In this document: positions 36,840-45,422 of the stretch, piece by piece | Numbering within the stretch: position 1 is the stretch's first letter | How the letters are laid out: every line of letters starts with the position of its first letter | Assembly: GCF_002294995.1 (NCBI RefSeq) | Contig: NZ_NSGF01000005.1 | Coordinates: forward strand, 186,001 to 250,000 | Origin: Mesorhizobium sp. WSM3860 | Lineage (GTDB): Bacteria > Pseudomonadota > Alphaproteobacteria > Rhizobiales > Rhizobiaceae | Reading direction: 5' to 3' | Length of the DNA stretch: 64,000 nucleotides | Translations under genes and position numbers: made by a program | The notes under the pieces: generated by a model | What the model saw: the letters and a program-made list of their open reading frames with translations, nothing else | Told to the model about the DNA's origin: nothing | Database searches by the model: none

Positions 36840-37562
36840 ATGATCGATTCAGATGTATTCGACTTCGTCGAGCGCTGCCGCAAACATGCGACAGCAGGGT
36901 CGCTTTTGACCGATCTGCTCGCGACTGTAAAAAATCTTGGATTTGAGCATCTCATCTTGAGCGGCGTGCCTTTGGGTGGGCAGAAGCTGGCCCCAATGGT
37001 GGAATTGAATGGGTGGCCAAGGGGCTGGTTCGAGCGTTATGTCGAAGCCGAGCACGCAGCAGTGGATGGCGTCTGCATATATTCGGCCAAGACACTGAAG
37101 CCGTTCCTTTGGTCTGACGTCCCGGCCAAGTGGTCCGATACGGAAGCGTCGCGACGCGTCGCGGGCGAAGCAACGGAGTTCGGCATTTGGAGCGGCTTCG
37201 CCGTGCCGATGCTGAGCGTCCATCACTGGCAGTCTGTGCTGTCATTTGCGTCATCGACGAAGGTCTGCAAGCTGTCTGCGCGCCAGCAGGTGCAGCTGGT
37301 CACCATGGCGATCTACGCCGGCATGACGATCCAGGCGCTGTCGCATGACGACGAAGACAAAGAGAGCCCGCTGACCGATCGCGAAAGGGAAGTGCTCCTG
37401 TGGGCCGCGGCCGGCAAAACATCTTCGGAAACCTCGCAGATCCTCGGCCTGACCGAGCGTACCGTCAAATGGCATGCCACGCGGGCCCGCGAGGCTTTCG
37501 GCGTTGCCACCACCACGCAAGCTGTCGTCGAGGCGGTGCGCAGGCGCCTGATCCATCCATAG
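36840..37562 (+). CDS. LuxR-family quorum-sensing regulator
   Basis: This 240-residue protein has an N-terminal acyl-homoserine-lactone-binding domain with the conserved pocket residues W63, Y67, D76 and W91 (WFERYVEAEHAAVD; PFLWSDV). It also has a C-terminal LuxR HTH at about 178-240 (LTDREREVLLWAAAGKTSSE). It would bind a lux box when loaded with signal. It lies directly before a lux box and a luxI gene. TraR/TraI1 and MrlR/MrlI-type pairs in Mesorhizobium islands are the obvious comparisons; I cannot tell which without alignment. Confidence 0.92.
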   Translation: MIDSDVFDFVERCRKHATAGSLLTDLLATVKNLGFEHLILSGVPLGGQKLAPMVELNGWPRGWFERYVEAEHAAVDGVCIYSAKTLKPFLWSDVPAKWSDTEASRRVAGEATEFGIWSGFAVPMLSVHHWQSVLSFASSTKVCKLSARQQVQLVTMAIYAGMTIQALSHDDEDKESPLTDREREVLLWAAAGKTSSETSQILGLTERTVKWHATRAREAFGVATTTQAVVEAVRRRLIHP

Positions 37563-37569
37563 CTGCGTC

Positions 37570-37589
37570 AACTGTCCGATCGGACAGGT
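37570..37589. promoter_or_regulatory. lux box between luxR and luxI
   Basis: The 20-base element AACTGTCCGATCGGACAGGT contains a perfect 16-base palindrome (CTGTCCGA/TCGGACAG) and matches the lux-box layout ACCTGT-N8-ACAGGT except for one outer base. It begins 8 bases after the luxR stop and ends 58 bases before the luxI ATG, the expected place for autoinduction of the synthase and any genes read through from it. Confidence 0.88.
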
Positions 37590-37647
37590 GACGTACATTA
37601 GAGAGACTGCAACTATTCCCCCAAAAGAACGATCGGGGGATCGCGCT

Positions 37648-38349
37648 ATGATCACGGCCCATGTTGTCAATGCGCAGAACAAGCATCTCTACGAAAACGA
37701 ATTCGACGAGTTCCTGCGCCGCCGACACGACTTTTTCGTGCATCAGAAACACTGGCGCCCCCCAAGCCCGGACGGTCGGGAAGTAGACCAGTTCGATACT
37801 GATGTGGCCACCTATCTGCTCGGTATCGAAGAGGGTCGCGTCGTGACATCGGCCCGATTGATCCCAACGACTGAGCCGCACATGGTCTCGGAGGTCTTTC
37901 CTCACATGTGCGAGAAATCAGGTGTGCCCAGACTTCCCGACTGGGCCGAATGGACGCGCACCTTCGTCGTGCCCGACAAGCGCTCGACCGGGCTGCGAGG
38001 CACGCTGACGCAACTCTGCTGCGCGGTGATGGAATATGCGCTCGACGAGGGCCTGACCGCGGTCGGCGGCGTCCAGGAAACCTACTTCATGCCCCACCAC
38101 GGTGCGCTGAAATGGCACGCCGAGCCGCTGGGGATGGCCAGAGAAGAAAATGGCGAGTGGTACATCGTCGCCTACATCGAAGTGAATGAGGCGGCGCTGG
38201 CGAGTGTTCGGAAGATACTAAGGATCGAGCATTCGCTGCTGGCGAGGAGGGGGGCGCAGGTGCCATTCGTCCATGGCGACCGATCTTCGATCTATATCGA
38301 TCTTAGCGGCAGACATGAAATCCATGCGATCCATCAGGGCGAGCCGTGA
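37648..38349 (+). CDS. LuxI-family acyl-homoserine lactone synthase
   Basis: This 233-residue enzyme makes the AHL signal from S-adenosylmethionine and an acyl-ACP. Conserved LuxI features are RRRHDFFVHQKHW near residue 23 (Arg, Phe and Trp of the SAM pocket), DQFDTDVATYLLG, RLIPT and EWTRTFVVP. I chose the ATG at 37648; the frame upstream to 37588 would overlap the promoter. An unusual feature is the long C-terminal tail after residue 190. The stop overlaps an upstream GTG of the next gene, so read-through into the hydrolase genes is likely. Confidence 0.92.
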   Translation: MITAHVVNAQNKHLYENEFDEFLRRRHDFFVHQKHWRPPSPDGREVDQFDTDVATYLLGIEEGRVVTSARLIPTTEPHMVSEVFPHMCEKSGVPRLPDWAEWTRTFVVPDKRSTGLRGTLTQLCCAVMEYALDEGLTAVGGVQETYFMPHHGALKWHAEPLGMAREENGEWYIVAYIEVNEAALASVRKILRIEHSLLARRGAQVPFVHGDRSSIYIDLSGRHEIHAIHQGEP

Positions 38350-38367
38350 AACCTCCTGGAAGAAAGG

Positions 38368-38383
38368 TCCTTGAGGTCAAGGA
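38368..38383 (+). promoter_or_regulatory. Inverted repeat covering the ribosome-binding site of the GH19 gene
   Basis: TCCTTGA-GG-TCAAGGA is a perfect inverted repeat between luxI and the GH19 gene. Its right arm includes the first bases of the AAGGAG ribosome-binding site at 38379-38384. As RNA it could fold into a six-pair stem with an AGGT loop that would block translation; as DNA it could be an operator. Confidence 0.4.
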
Positions 38384-38390
38384 GACAAAG

Positions 38391-39404
38391 ATGCTCTCGC
38401 GTTTGAAGGTTGTGTCCTATGCCTGCGCATTCGTTTTGTTGTTCAGTCACCTGACTATGGCTGCCAAAGTGACAGATGCGCTAACTCTAGACAATTTGCA
38501 GAAGTTTTCGCCACACGCACGCGCTGACCTGATCGCCGGCCTTATTCAGTACCGATCCTATCTTGAAAAAAAGAATATCAATAACCCGCAAAGATTTTAT
38601 CACTTTATAGCGGAAGTCGCCGCCGAAACGGGAGGGTTGCTTCGCCTGGATGAGAACATGAACTACTCGGAACAGGGCCTCTTGAAAATATTCCCGAAGA
38701 GCGTAAGCCCCGACCAAGCGAGGCGCCTAGCGCACCGGCCGGTTGCAATCGCCAACCATGTCTATGGCAAGAAGCTCGGGAACCTAGGGCGAAGTACCAA
38801 TGACGGATGGGATTACAGGGGCTCCGGGTACATCCAATTGACAGGGCGCGCAAATTTCCGGGACAGGGGAAAGGACGCTGGGCTGAAGTTGGAGGGCCTG
38901 CCTGCCCCGGGCACTGAAGACGGGAATCCGGAACTCGCAAGATCGCCTAATGAAGGCCTTTTGGTCGCCACCGAGTACTGGAATTCGCACGATATTAACT
39001 CGGTCGCTGACCATGGGTCGGTTCGCGATGTCCGGTTGAAGATTAACCCGGCACTCGTTGGGCTGGATAATGCTAAGATTTGGTACATCAGAGCGAAGAA
39101 AGCATTCGGTCCGGACCTCGAAGGTCCCGCCCAGGTGGCGGCCGCGACACAGCTCAACGACGAAGAGAGGTTGGCTGCTATGAGTGCCTTGGAGGCACTC
39201 GATCTCACTGACGAGCAGGACGTACTGGCCGTTCAGACCGCCGCTGAACCGGGGGCACAACCAAAACAAGAGGCTGACGCCGCTGCGGCTTATGCGGGCG
39301 CTCTAAGGGAGTTCCAGCGAGATCGCGGTCTACCCGAAACCGGTACGCTGGATGATGATACCTTGTATGAATTGACGGATCCGAAAAATGTACCACGCGA
39401 GTAA
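38391..39404 (+). CDS. Exported GH19 chitinase/muramidase with a peptidoglycan-binding domain
   Basis: This 337-residue protein has a signal peptide (MLSRLKVVSYACAFVLLFSH...), a GH19-type lysozyme/chitinase domain (HFIAEVAAETGGLLRLDENM; later DYRGSGYIQLTGRANFRD, a hallmark of phage-type GH19 endolysins) and a C-terminal PG_binding_1 repeat (ALREFQRDRGLPETGTLDD). It should cut peptidoglycan or chitin outside the cytoplasm. I prefer the ATG at 38391, with an AAGGAG site, over the GTG at 38346. The gene follows luxI by 41 bases and overlaps the protease gene, so a quorum-controlled operon is plausible. It is AT-richer than the upstream genes. Confidence 0.82.
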   Translation: MLSRLKVVSYACAFVLLFSHLTMAAKVTDALTLDNLQKFSPHARADLIAGLIQYRSYLEKKNINNPQRFYHFIAEVAAETGGLLRLDENMNYSEQGLLKIFPKSVSPDQARRLAHRPVAIANHVYGKKLGNLGRSTNDGWDYRGSGYIQLTGRANFRDRGKDAGLKLEGLPAPGTEDGNPELARSPNEGLLVATEYWNSHDINSVADHGSVRDVRLKINPALVGLDNAKIWYIRAKKAFGPDLEGPAQVAAATQLNDEERLAAMSALEALDLTDEQDVLAVQTAAEPGAQPKQEADAAAAYAGALREFQRDRGLPETGTLDDDTLYELTDPKNVPRE

Positions 39405-40236
39405 CTGTGCTCCGCACGGCTTTGAACGGAAATTTCATGTGTGGCTGAGCCGCTCGGCGGCTGCGATAGCCCTTCTCCTCTTTGGCGCGCAGCAAACGGC
39501 AGCGCAGCAAGATTCCTTCGTATTTGCCACCCCGGACCAAGCGACGGATGGCAGTATAGAGGTCATTGGCGCGAAGTCTGCGAAACCGGAGATTTGGCCT
39601 GCCACACTGATCTTTAAGAGTGCGATCGGCGGCTGCACGGCAACGGTAGTCGGACCTCAGGCGGTTTTGACGGCGGCACACTGCATTGAGGACGGAGCAT
39701 CCGGCCAGATTAAAATACACAGCCAACCAATCAAGGCGCAATGCAAAAGGCATCCTGGTTATAAGAACACAAATACCACTCACGATTTTGCTCTTTGTAA
39801 TACCGACGCTCCGATATCTGGTGTTGCATTTGAAGCAGTTAATACGTCAATTGCTTTTCCAAAGGTGGCTATGCCCATAACCATCTTAGGCTATGGTTGC
39901 ACGACTCCTGGAGGTTTTGACCGGAATTTTGGAATGCTATTCTCTGGCACGGCCACAGTCACTCGACTCCCGAGAAACGATGATCTTTACACAATAACTC
40001 ATGGAGGTGCCGCTGTGTGCTTTGGTGACAGTGGCGGTGCCGCATACGTTTATGATGACGCGATCCAGCGCCATCGTCTGATAGTGGGTGTGAATTCAAA
40101 GGGCGACATTAGTGAGGTATCTTATATATCGTCTACAGATACCGAGGCGTTTGTGTCCTGGGCCATTGATTGGAGCAAACAGACCAAAGCGTTTATTTGC
40201 GGTATCCACACGGAAGCAACTGGTTGCCGACCTTAG
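39388..40236 (+). CDS. Exported trypsin-like (S1) serine protease
   Basis: This 282-residue protein has an N-terminal hydrophobic leader ending near AQQTAAQQ and a chymotrypsin-fold domain with the full triad: H98 in VLTAAHC, D133 in THDFALC and S215 in CFGDSGGAAY. Cysteines near each motif suggest disulfides, so it acts outside the cytoplasm. It overlaps the GH19 gene by 17 bases and is followed 12 bases later by a subtilisin-like gene. Substrates are unknown. Confidence 0.88.
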   Translation: MYHASNCAPHGFERKFHVWLSRSAAAIALLLFGAQQTAAQQDSFVFATPDQATDGSIEVIGAKSAKPEIWPATLIFKSAIGGCTATVVGPQAVLTAAHCIEDGASGQIKIHSQPIKAQCKRHPGYKNTNTTHDFALCNTDAPISGVAFEAVNTSIAFPKVAMPITILGYGCTTPGGFDRNFGMLFSGTATVTRLPRNDDLYTITHGGAAVCFGDSGGAAYVYDDAIQRHRLIVGVNSKGDISEVSYISSTDTEAFVSWAIDWSKQTKAFICGIHTEATGCRP

Positions 40237-40248
40237 AGAGGCGTTCTC

Positions 40249-42294
40249 ATGGGTAGCATTTGGCTAGGATGTTTAGGAGCGGTCTGTATATGCGCCTTGC
40301 CGCCCAAGGCCGGGGCTTCAGAGCTACTGAACGGGTTGTCAGTTCAACTCCCTGCGCGGGTCGTTCTCGGCAAATCACCGTCGGATATGTCGCCATCGCT
40401 AGAAAAAACACTGGCTGAAAGCGCTGGTCCGATTACAATAACCGTCCCGGTTGGAAGAACAATAACCGAAACAGTGAAAGAGGAGTGCTCCTCTGTTACG
40501 GGGGTGTATCTCGGTATCCTCCGTGAGAAAATCGGGCAGCTAAATCCACGGCTATCTATAGATGAAGACAACGCAGAAGCTGCGTTGGAAAAAAGAGCAA
40601 CGTCCGCACAGGTCGTGTATGTGCCATTTTGTGTCGGCAAAACTGCGGAAAGTCACACGGTAGCGCCCGGGGAGACGTTGTGGACATACTTTGATAGGCA
40701 AAAACTGGAAACTCCTGACTTATCATGGGACGACTACGTGCATGCTGTTGCACGCCTAAACAACACGACTCCCGACAGCCTATCGGCTCTTCCGATTGGC
40801 AAGCCAGTGATACTCCCTAAGTTCACAGTCGACATTCCAGTGCGCAGCAAGGCAGTAAAAGATGCAGTGCGAACGATACAAAAGGATATCGAATCCGGAG
40901 GAATTAAGTCCTTTCGCCCAACCAACTGGGGTGTTTTGGACTCGGGCGAGGAAGAGAAAAATGAGGGCAGGTGCGGTGCCGACCGCATGAGCGGAATACC
41001 GAAGACCCAGAGTGCATTTCAAGAAATTGCTGATGCGTTGATCCGAAATGAGTATTTAGACAAACAACAAGATTGGAGCAGGGAACTGCAGCCGGTACGG
41101 GTGGCAATCCTTGATAGCGGCGTGGAAGGCAATGCAAATCCGCTGTTGGCGATAATGTTGCGGCCGCTGGCCACGTGGCTTCCCCATGATCAGACCGAGG
41201 CGTTACCAGACCACGACCAAAAGGCGCATGGAACGGAGGTGCTCTCGATTTCTGCGGGTGGCAACCTGCTGGGACGTGTAAGCGGTTTGATGAAGTTCGT
41301 TGAAATTGCACCATTTCGCGTGATCGATGTGCAATTGACAAGTGACGACCAGGGGCAAGCTCACAAACAATTCGTGGCGAAAGAAGAACTCGTGCTTCGG
41401 GGTCTGCACCTGGCGCAAGCAAATGAAAGCGTCAAAATTGTTAATATGAGCCTCCGGTTTCCTGGTGAGATAGAAGGATTTTCAGAGTTTGTGGGACCTG
41501 ACGAGCATTTTCTAATCGTTGTTTCGGCCGGAAATGGCGGCGATGAACTTGGAACGAACTACACCGCCTATCCGGCGATGTTCGGAGGAAACGATAGCGA
41601 CAATATCATAACTGTCGGGGCAGTAGACGGAGGTAACGAGTGGCTGCGTGACTCCAACCGGAGTAGTGCGCACGTCGACATCGCCGCGTGGGGGTGCGGA
41701 GTTCCCGTTCTTCGGTATGACGCTGAAGACGATGTGTTCAAAGTCAGCCTGGAGACTGGGACATCGTTCGCCGCACCGCAGGTGGTTTTCGTAGCAGCTC
41801 TACTGATGCGGGAGCATCGCGAAGACTGGACAGCGATCAAGCCCGTTCAGGTGAAGCGGCGCCTCATTTATTCATCCGACTTGCACCCAGAGCTGTGGAA
41901 AAATGTTAAAGATGGAAGGGTATTAAATCCGAGGAAGGCACTATCCCTATATACAGATGTTGTTGAATTGACAAGCGGACGATTGATGTTCGGGAATCTG
42001 CACTTAGACGAGACGGACACAGGCACTGTAAAACTGTGCCCAGACGTTGCAATACCGTTCACAGAGATACGAAAAATTGCCTATCTTGGGAATGAACGCT
42101 TTGACGGCCCATTAAAGCCGTACTTTATCTATCGCGAGCAGGGGAACTTCGTTGAGCCGGAACGCAGAACTGTTCAAGAGTTGTGGTGTGATAGTCTATT
42201 TCCTACTATTGATATTACTGACGCTATGACTGGCAAGAAGGAGGTTATAGATGTGAAGCAAGTCAAGGACATCGTCATGGCATTTAGACCGTGA
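40249..42294 (+). CDS. Exported subtilisin-like (S8) protease with an N-terminal LysM-like domain
   Basis: This 681-residue protein has a signal peptide (to about residue 24) and an N-terminal part containing a LysM-like segment (HTVAPGETLWTYFDRQ near 135, ending LPIGKPVILPKF). A subtilase domain follows, with D289 (AILDSGVEG), H327 (HGTEVLSI), oxyanion N429 (VSAGNGG) and S506 (GTSFAAPQ). The C-terminal ~120 residues are unassigned. LysM would anchor it to peptidoglycan or chitin-like glycans. A GAGAGG site precedes the ATG. With GH19 and trypsin-like neighbours it forms a secreted hydrolase set. Confidence 0.87.
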   Translation: MGSIWLGCLGAVCICALPPKAGASELLNGLSVQLPARVVLGKSPSDMSPSLEKTLAESAGPITITVPVGRTITETVKEECSSVTGVYLGILREKIGQLNPRLSIDEDNAEAALEKRATSAQVVYVPFCVGKTAESHTVAPGETLWTYFDRQKLETPDLSWDDYVHAVARLNNTTPDSLSALPIGKPVILPKFTVDIPVRSKAVKDAVRTIQKDIESGGIKSFRPTNWGVLDSGEEEKNEGRCGADRMSGIPKTQSAFQEIADALIRNEYLDKQQDWSRELQPVRVAILDSGVEGNANPLLAIMLRPLATWLPHDQTEALPDHDQKAHGTEVLSISAGGNLLGRVSGLMKFVEIAPFRVIDVQLTSDDQGQAHKQFVAKEELVLRGLHLAQANESVKIVNMSLRFPGEIEGFSEFVGPDEHFLIVVSAGNGGDELGTNYTAYPAMFGGNDSDNIITVGAVDGGNEWLRDSNRSSAHVDIAAWGCGVPVLRYDAEDDVFKVSLETGTSFAAPQVVFVAALLMREHREDWTAIKPVQVKRRLIYSSDLHPELWKNVKDGRVLNPRKALSLYTDVVELTSGRLMFGNLHLDETDTGTVKLCPDVAIPFTEIRKIAYLGNERFDGPLKPYFIYREQGNFVEPERRTVQELWCDSLFPTIDITDAMTGKKEVIDVKQVKDIVMAFRP

Positions 42295-42738
42295 GGTCGG
42301 TAGCAGGATCGTAATCCATAATCGATGCTCGGGAAACGAGACTCGAGGCATGCGTTTCGTCGTCCGCTTTTTTTCGGATCACGCTGGGAGAAGCGAAAAC
42401 GGTTGGGCCAACTCGTGAAAGAGTTCGGACGTCTGTAGCATGCGGCTTCCACAAACAAGCTGACAACAGGGCACCTACTGGCGGACAAGTAGGACGCGAG
42501 AGAGGGCCGGACTGCCATAAAGAAACATTGGCAGAATAATCTAACTTCGATGGTGCTGGGGCGGAGGCACTGATCAGTGGGAGTCAGCCTCCCTAACATA
42601 ACGCACACACTAGTAGGAGAGAATTCAGCGCCTAGCCCCTTCCAACCTGACCGCCGGGCGACTCAAAGCCGATCGTTCCCAGCCAACCCACGGGTCTTCT
42701 GTATACAGCAGCTGTCGGATCATAAACGTGAGAGGCAT
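42295..42738 (+). other. Gap between the subtilase and lipoprotein genes
   Basis: No gene is supported in these 444 bases; an open frame into the next gene starts at 42577 but its early codons resemble no protein. The stretch may hold a promoter for the lipoprotein gene, though I see no clear -35/-10 pair or terminator. Confidence 0.3.
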
Positions 42739-43704
42739 ATGAACGAGCGTAGCCGTCTGGGGGCAGTATTATTGTGCAGTATAGCTGCAGGTTGTTCTGC
42801 GCTGCACTCTAATCTGAATCCAGTTGAAGGTATTCCATACTTTCTGCCACAAACCCTGGTTCGGTATACGGTCGATCAGAGCGCCCCTGCAGCGTCCAAG
42901 ATTGACACAATTGATGTTCCAGACAGGTCGAGGCCGCGGTATCTGTCCTATACGGCGAATGGATTTGCCGATGAGAATGTATGCATCAGCCGTTCGGAGG
43001 AAGGTTTCCTCAAGGCGGTATATTTTGGCGCTCAGGATCGCACAGCTGATATCATCTTAAACATTGTGCAATTGTTCGCGGAGGCAGGACCAGGGGTTCC
43101 GGTGCTCGCGCCGCCCAAAGAGGTAGTTAGGGGGACCTGTTCACGGACAGTAGTGTCTGCGTGGATGGATCCCTACGACAAAATTGCTCTCGCGCGGTTT
43201 AACAAGCAATTGTGCAAGGTCAAGGTTGCGGTGCCAGCCGAACTCGATTTCCGGACGGGCATCGCTGATTGCCCAGATGACGCCGTTTGCTTTGCAACGA
43301 AGAGTAAATTCAACGCCTATCTGGTTGAGCCCGACGGGAAGGTCGCCTTTCCATTTACTCAACAGACGGTGGCGAGCAAGCGAGATGTCGGCTGGCTGAA
43401 GGTGCGCGGCGCCTTCTTCAATAAGCGAATAACTCAGCTCGATTTTCAGAATGGGGTCCTTACGACTATGCGAGTCAAGAAGGACAGCGAAATTGCGGGC
43501 CTGTCCCAACTACCACTCAACATTGTCGAGCGCGTACTCGCTGTGCCAGGAAATGCGATTGGGATGGCGTTCGCAGGTTACCAGGAGAAGCTTGTGTATC
43601 TCCAGCGTCGCAAAGCTCTGCGGGATGCAGGAGGTCTCGTGCCTACCCCCGTGCCGACGGATCCCGGGATTGCCACGGATATCCGTTCGTGCGTCTCTGG
43701 CTAA
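42739..43704 (+). CDS. Predicted lipoprotein of unknown function
   Basis: This 321-residue protein starts MNERSRLGAVLLCSIAAGC, a signal peptide ending in a lipobox (Cys19). The remainder is strand-rich with several Cys residues and no recognised domain. I chose the ATG at 42739 because of the GAGAGG site and the lipobox; the frame opens earlier at 42577. It has the same lower GC as the three hydrolase genes before it and may be the membrane-bound partner or immunity-type protein of that set, but this is inference. Confidence 0.7.
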   Translation: MNERSRLGAVLLCSIAAGCSALHSNLNPVEGIPYFLPQTLVRYTVDQSAPAASKIDTIDVPDRSRPRYLSYTANGFADENVCISRSEEGFLKAVYFGAQDRTADIILNIVQLFAEAGPGVPVLAPPKEVVRGTCSRTVVSAWMDPYDKIALARFNKQLCKVKVAVPAELDFRTGIADCPDDAVCFATKSKFNAYLVEPDGKVAFPFTQQTVASKRDVGWLKVRGAFFNKRITQLDFQNGVLTTMRVKKDSEIAGLSQLPLNIVERVLAVPGNAIGMAFAGYQEKLVYLQRRKALRDAGGLVPTPVPTDPGIATDIRSCVSG

Positions 43705-44105
43705 ATTAGGGCTTGCTTTCCGGGGTAGCTCGATCACAGCTGACGCTCGACTTGATCGAGGCAGGAGGCGCGTCTGCCGCTAACAGTGCACCCAGCCCCA
43801 AACTGATGGCGCGAACTTCCGCTCGGGAAAGTAGGTTGGCTGGGAACCTGGATCCTGGTTTCCATTTTTACGCCCATTTTTATGTTGGTATATCATGCAC
43901 GTAGCCGGTGGCAGGCATTGTCGTCAACAATCTGTTGTAGCACCAAGTTGGGGAGAGCTTCGGCCATTGAGGAGGCGCGTCGGCCGATCCAATCTACCCG
44001 CCGCAGGCCAGTCTCGTTTGCACAAAAATGACTGTGGTTCGCGAGATCCTGAGAGCCACTGGTCGAGTAAAGAGCTAGTCATCCAACCAAGATGCCGACG
44101 TGGGG
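43705..44105. other. Spacer with a decayed copy of the 36.2-kb gene end
   Basis: The minus strand at about 43900-43995 reads VDWIGRRASSMAEALPNLVL, then QQIVDDNACHRL, resembling the frame ending at 36228 (DWTTGRL...LDENACPQL). On the DNA level about 40 bases from GGCAGGCATT onwards are clearly related. No complete gene is present. Confidence 0.35.
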
Positions 44106-44738
44106 TTAGGAACCCAATTTCTCACTTGTGAGCCACTTGCCTATTATCGTCGCAACCTGAAAGGCGGTTTGCTCGGCCCGGTCATCGTCCGCGACATCGC
44201 AAAGGGCGCTGCGAAGCCCGCTGGGAAGGCGACTGCCAAGACGCCCAACCTTCTTGATGGCAGGCGCATAGCTCCCGTGCTGCTTGGTTCGAGGCACTGT
44301 GAAGGTAGGAGCCAGGAGATCAAGAGCGATGGCGATATCGCGCGCTGCACCGCCGAACGCGCCGAGGACGACTAGCGGCTTGGCCGCGTCCAGTGTCAAA
44401 ATAGCCTCCTCGACGATCCCTGGCATGGCGCCGTCGTACGCATCGGCTGGATCGGATAACACGCCCATCTTGCCGCCTAATATCACACGCGCGTCAGCGC
44501 GCGCAGTCACCATACGCCGCGCAACACTGTGGGCTTGGGCGGGTGCCGGGGTGGGAACCGTGGCAAACCATGCAGCAAGCTGTGCGTCATTTTTAACAAC
44601 CTCCCCGCCCAATCGAATGCCGCCACCGCCTGGCCGCGCCACAACAAACGCATCAGCGCGCGCAATCTCTGTGCGAACGGTGCTACGCCCCTCATTTAGG
44701 ATCGCAAAGAGGTCTTCGTAGCGAATGAACCGCGCCAC
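44106..44738 (-). pseudogene. C-terminal part of a SLOG-domain protein
   Basis: The frame encodes FIRYEDLFAILNEGRSTVRT, then ADAFVVARPGGGG and the SLOG-like core RVILGGKMGVLSD, DGAMPGIVEEAILTLDAAKP and VLGAFGGAARDIAIAL. SLOG (SMF/DprA-LOG) domains bind nucleotides or their derivatives and occur as sensors in anti-phage systems. The N-terminal part of the gene is missing: upstream of about 44725 the sequence becomes the truncated FAH gene on the other strand. It is probably a dead fragment. The SLOG call rests on the glycine-rich pattern. Confidence 0.5.
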
Positions 44739-45399
44739 GGGTTCGGGGATTATCTGCGTCGGGCTGAACTATCGGGACCATTCGGCCGAATCCGGCTATG
44801 CGCAGCCGCCCTATCCCACCGTGTTCAGCCGCTTTACGTCGAGCCTGATCGGCCACAAGATGGCGATTGTGCGTCCGCAGCTTTCGCACACGCTCGACTA
44901 CGAGGGTGAGTTGGTGGCGGTGATCGGCAAGGGCGGCTCAAAGATCGCGGAACATGACGCGCTTGACCATATCGCCGGCTATTCGATCTTCAACGACGGG
45001 TCGATCCGGGAATACCAGCACATCACCCCGCAATGGACGATCGGCAAGAACTTCGATTCCACCGGCGCATTTGGGCCTGCCTTCGTCACCGCCGACGAAC
45101 TGCCTCCCGGCTGCCTGGGACTTACACTGGAAACGCGGCTCAATGGCCAGGTCGTTACAGCATGCCAAGATCGAAGACATGGTGTTCAGCGTGGCTGAAC
45201 TTGTGGCTATTATGAGCCGCACCATGACGCTCGAGCCAGGCGACCTGATCGTGACCGGCACGCCGTCGGCGTCGGCGTCGCGCGCAAGCCGCAGCTCTTC
45301 ATGAAGCCTGGCGACATCTGCGAAGTGGAGATCGAAAAACTTGGCGTTCTGGTCAATACGATCGTGTACGAGGCGGTCGACGCACAGGCCGCCGCCTGA
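44725..45399 (+). pseudogene. Truncated, frameshifted fumarylacetoacetate-hydrolase-family gene
   Basis: The sequence opens inside the FAH domain (GSGIICVGLNYRDHSAESG) and continues through YEGELVAVIGKGG and the metal-site region. Near 45170 an extra base shifts the frame (the correct reading is [20 protein letters not shown]). Near 45270 a missing base restores it ([19 protein letters not shown]) to the stop at 45399. The N-terminal ~70 residues of the family are absent. FAH enzymes open beta-diketone-like rings in aromatic degradation, which fits the extradiol dioxygenase gene 24 bases downstream. The two indels could also be sequencing errors. Confidence 0.75.
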
Positions 45400-45422
45400 T
45401 CTGTTCGGGGAGGAGATGCGAC

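Noticed and set aside
37588..37647. GTG start for luxI giving 20 extra residues
   Set aside because: The extension overlaps the lux box edge and the promoter region, and LuxI proteins start near MITAHVV; the ATG at 37648 fits better.
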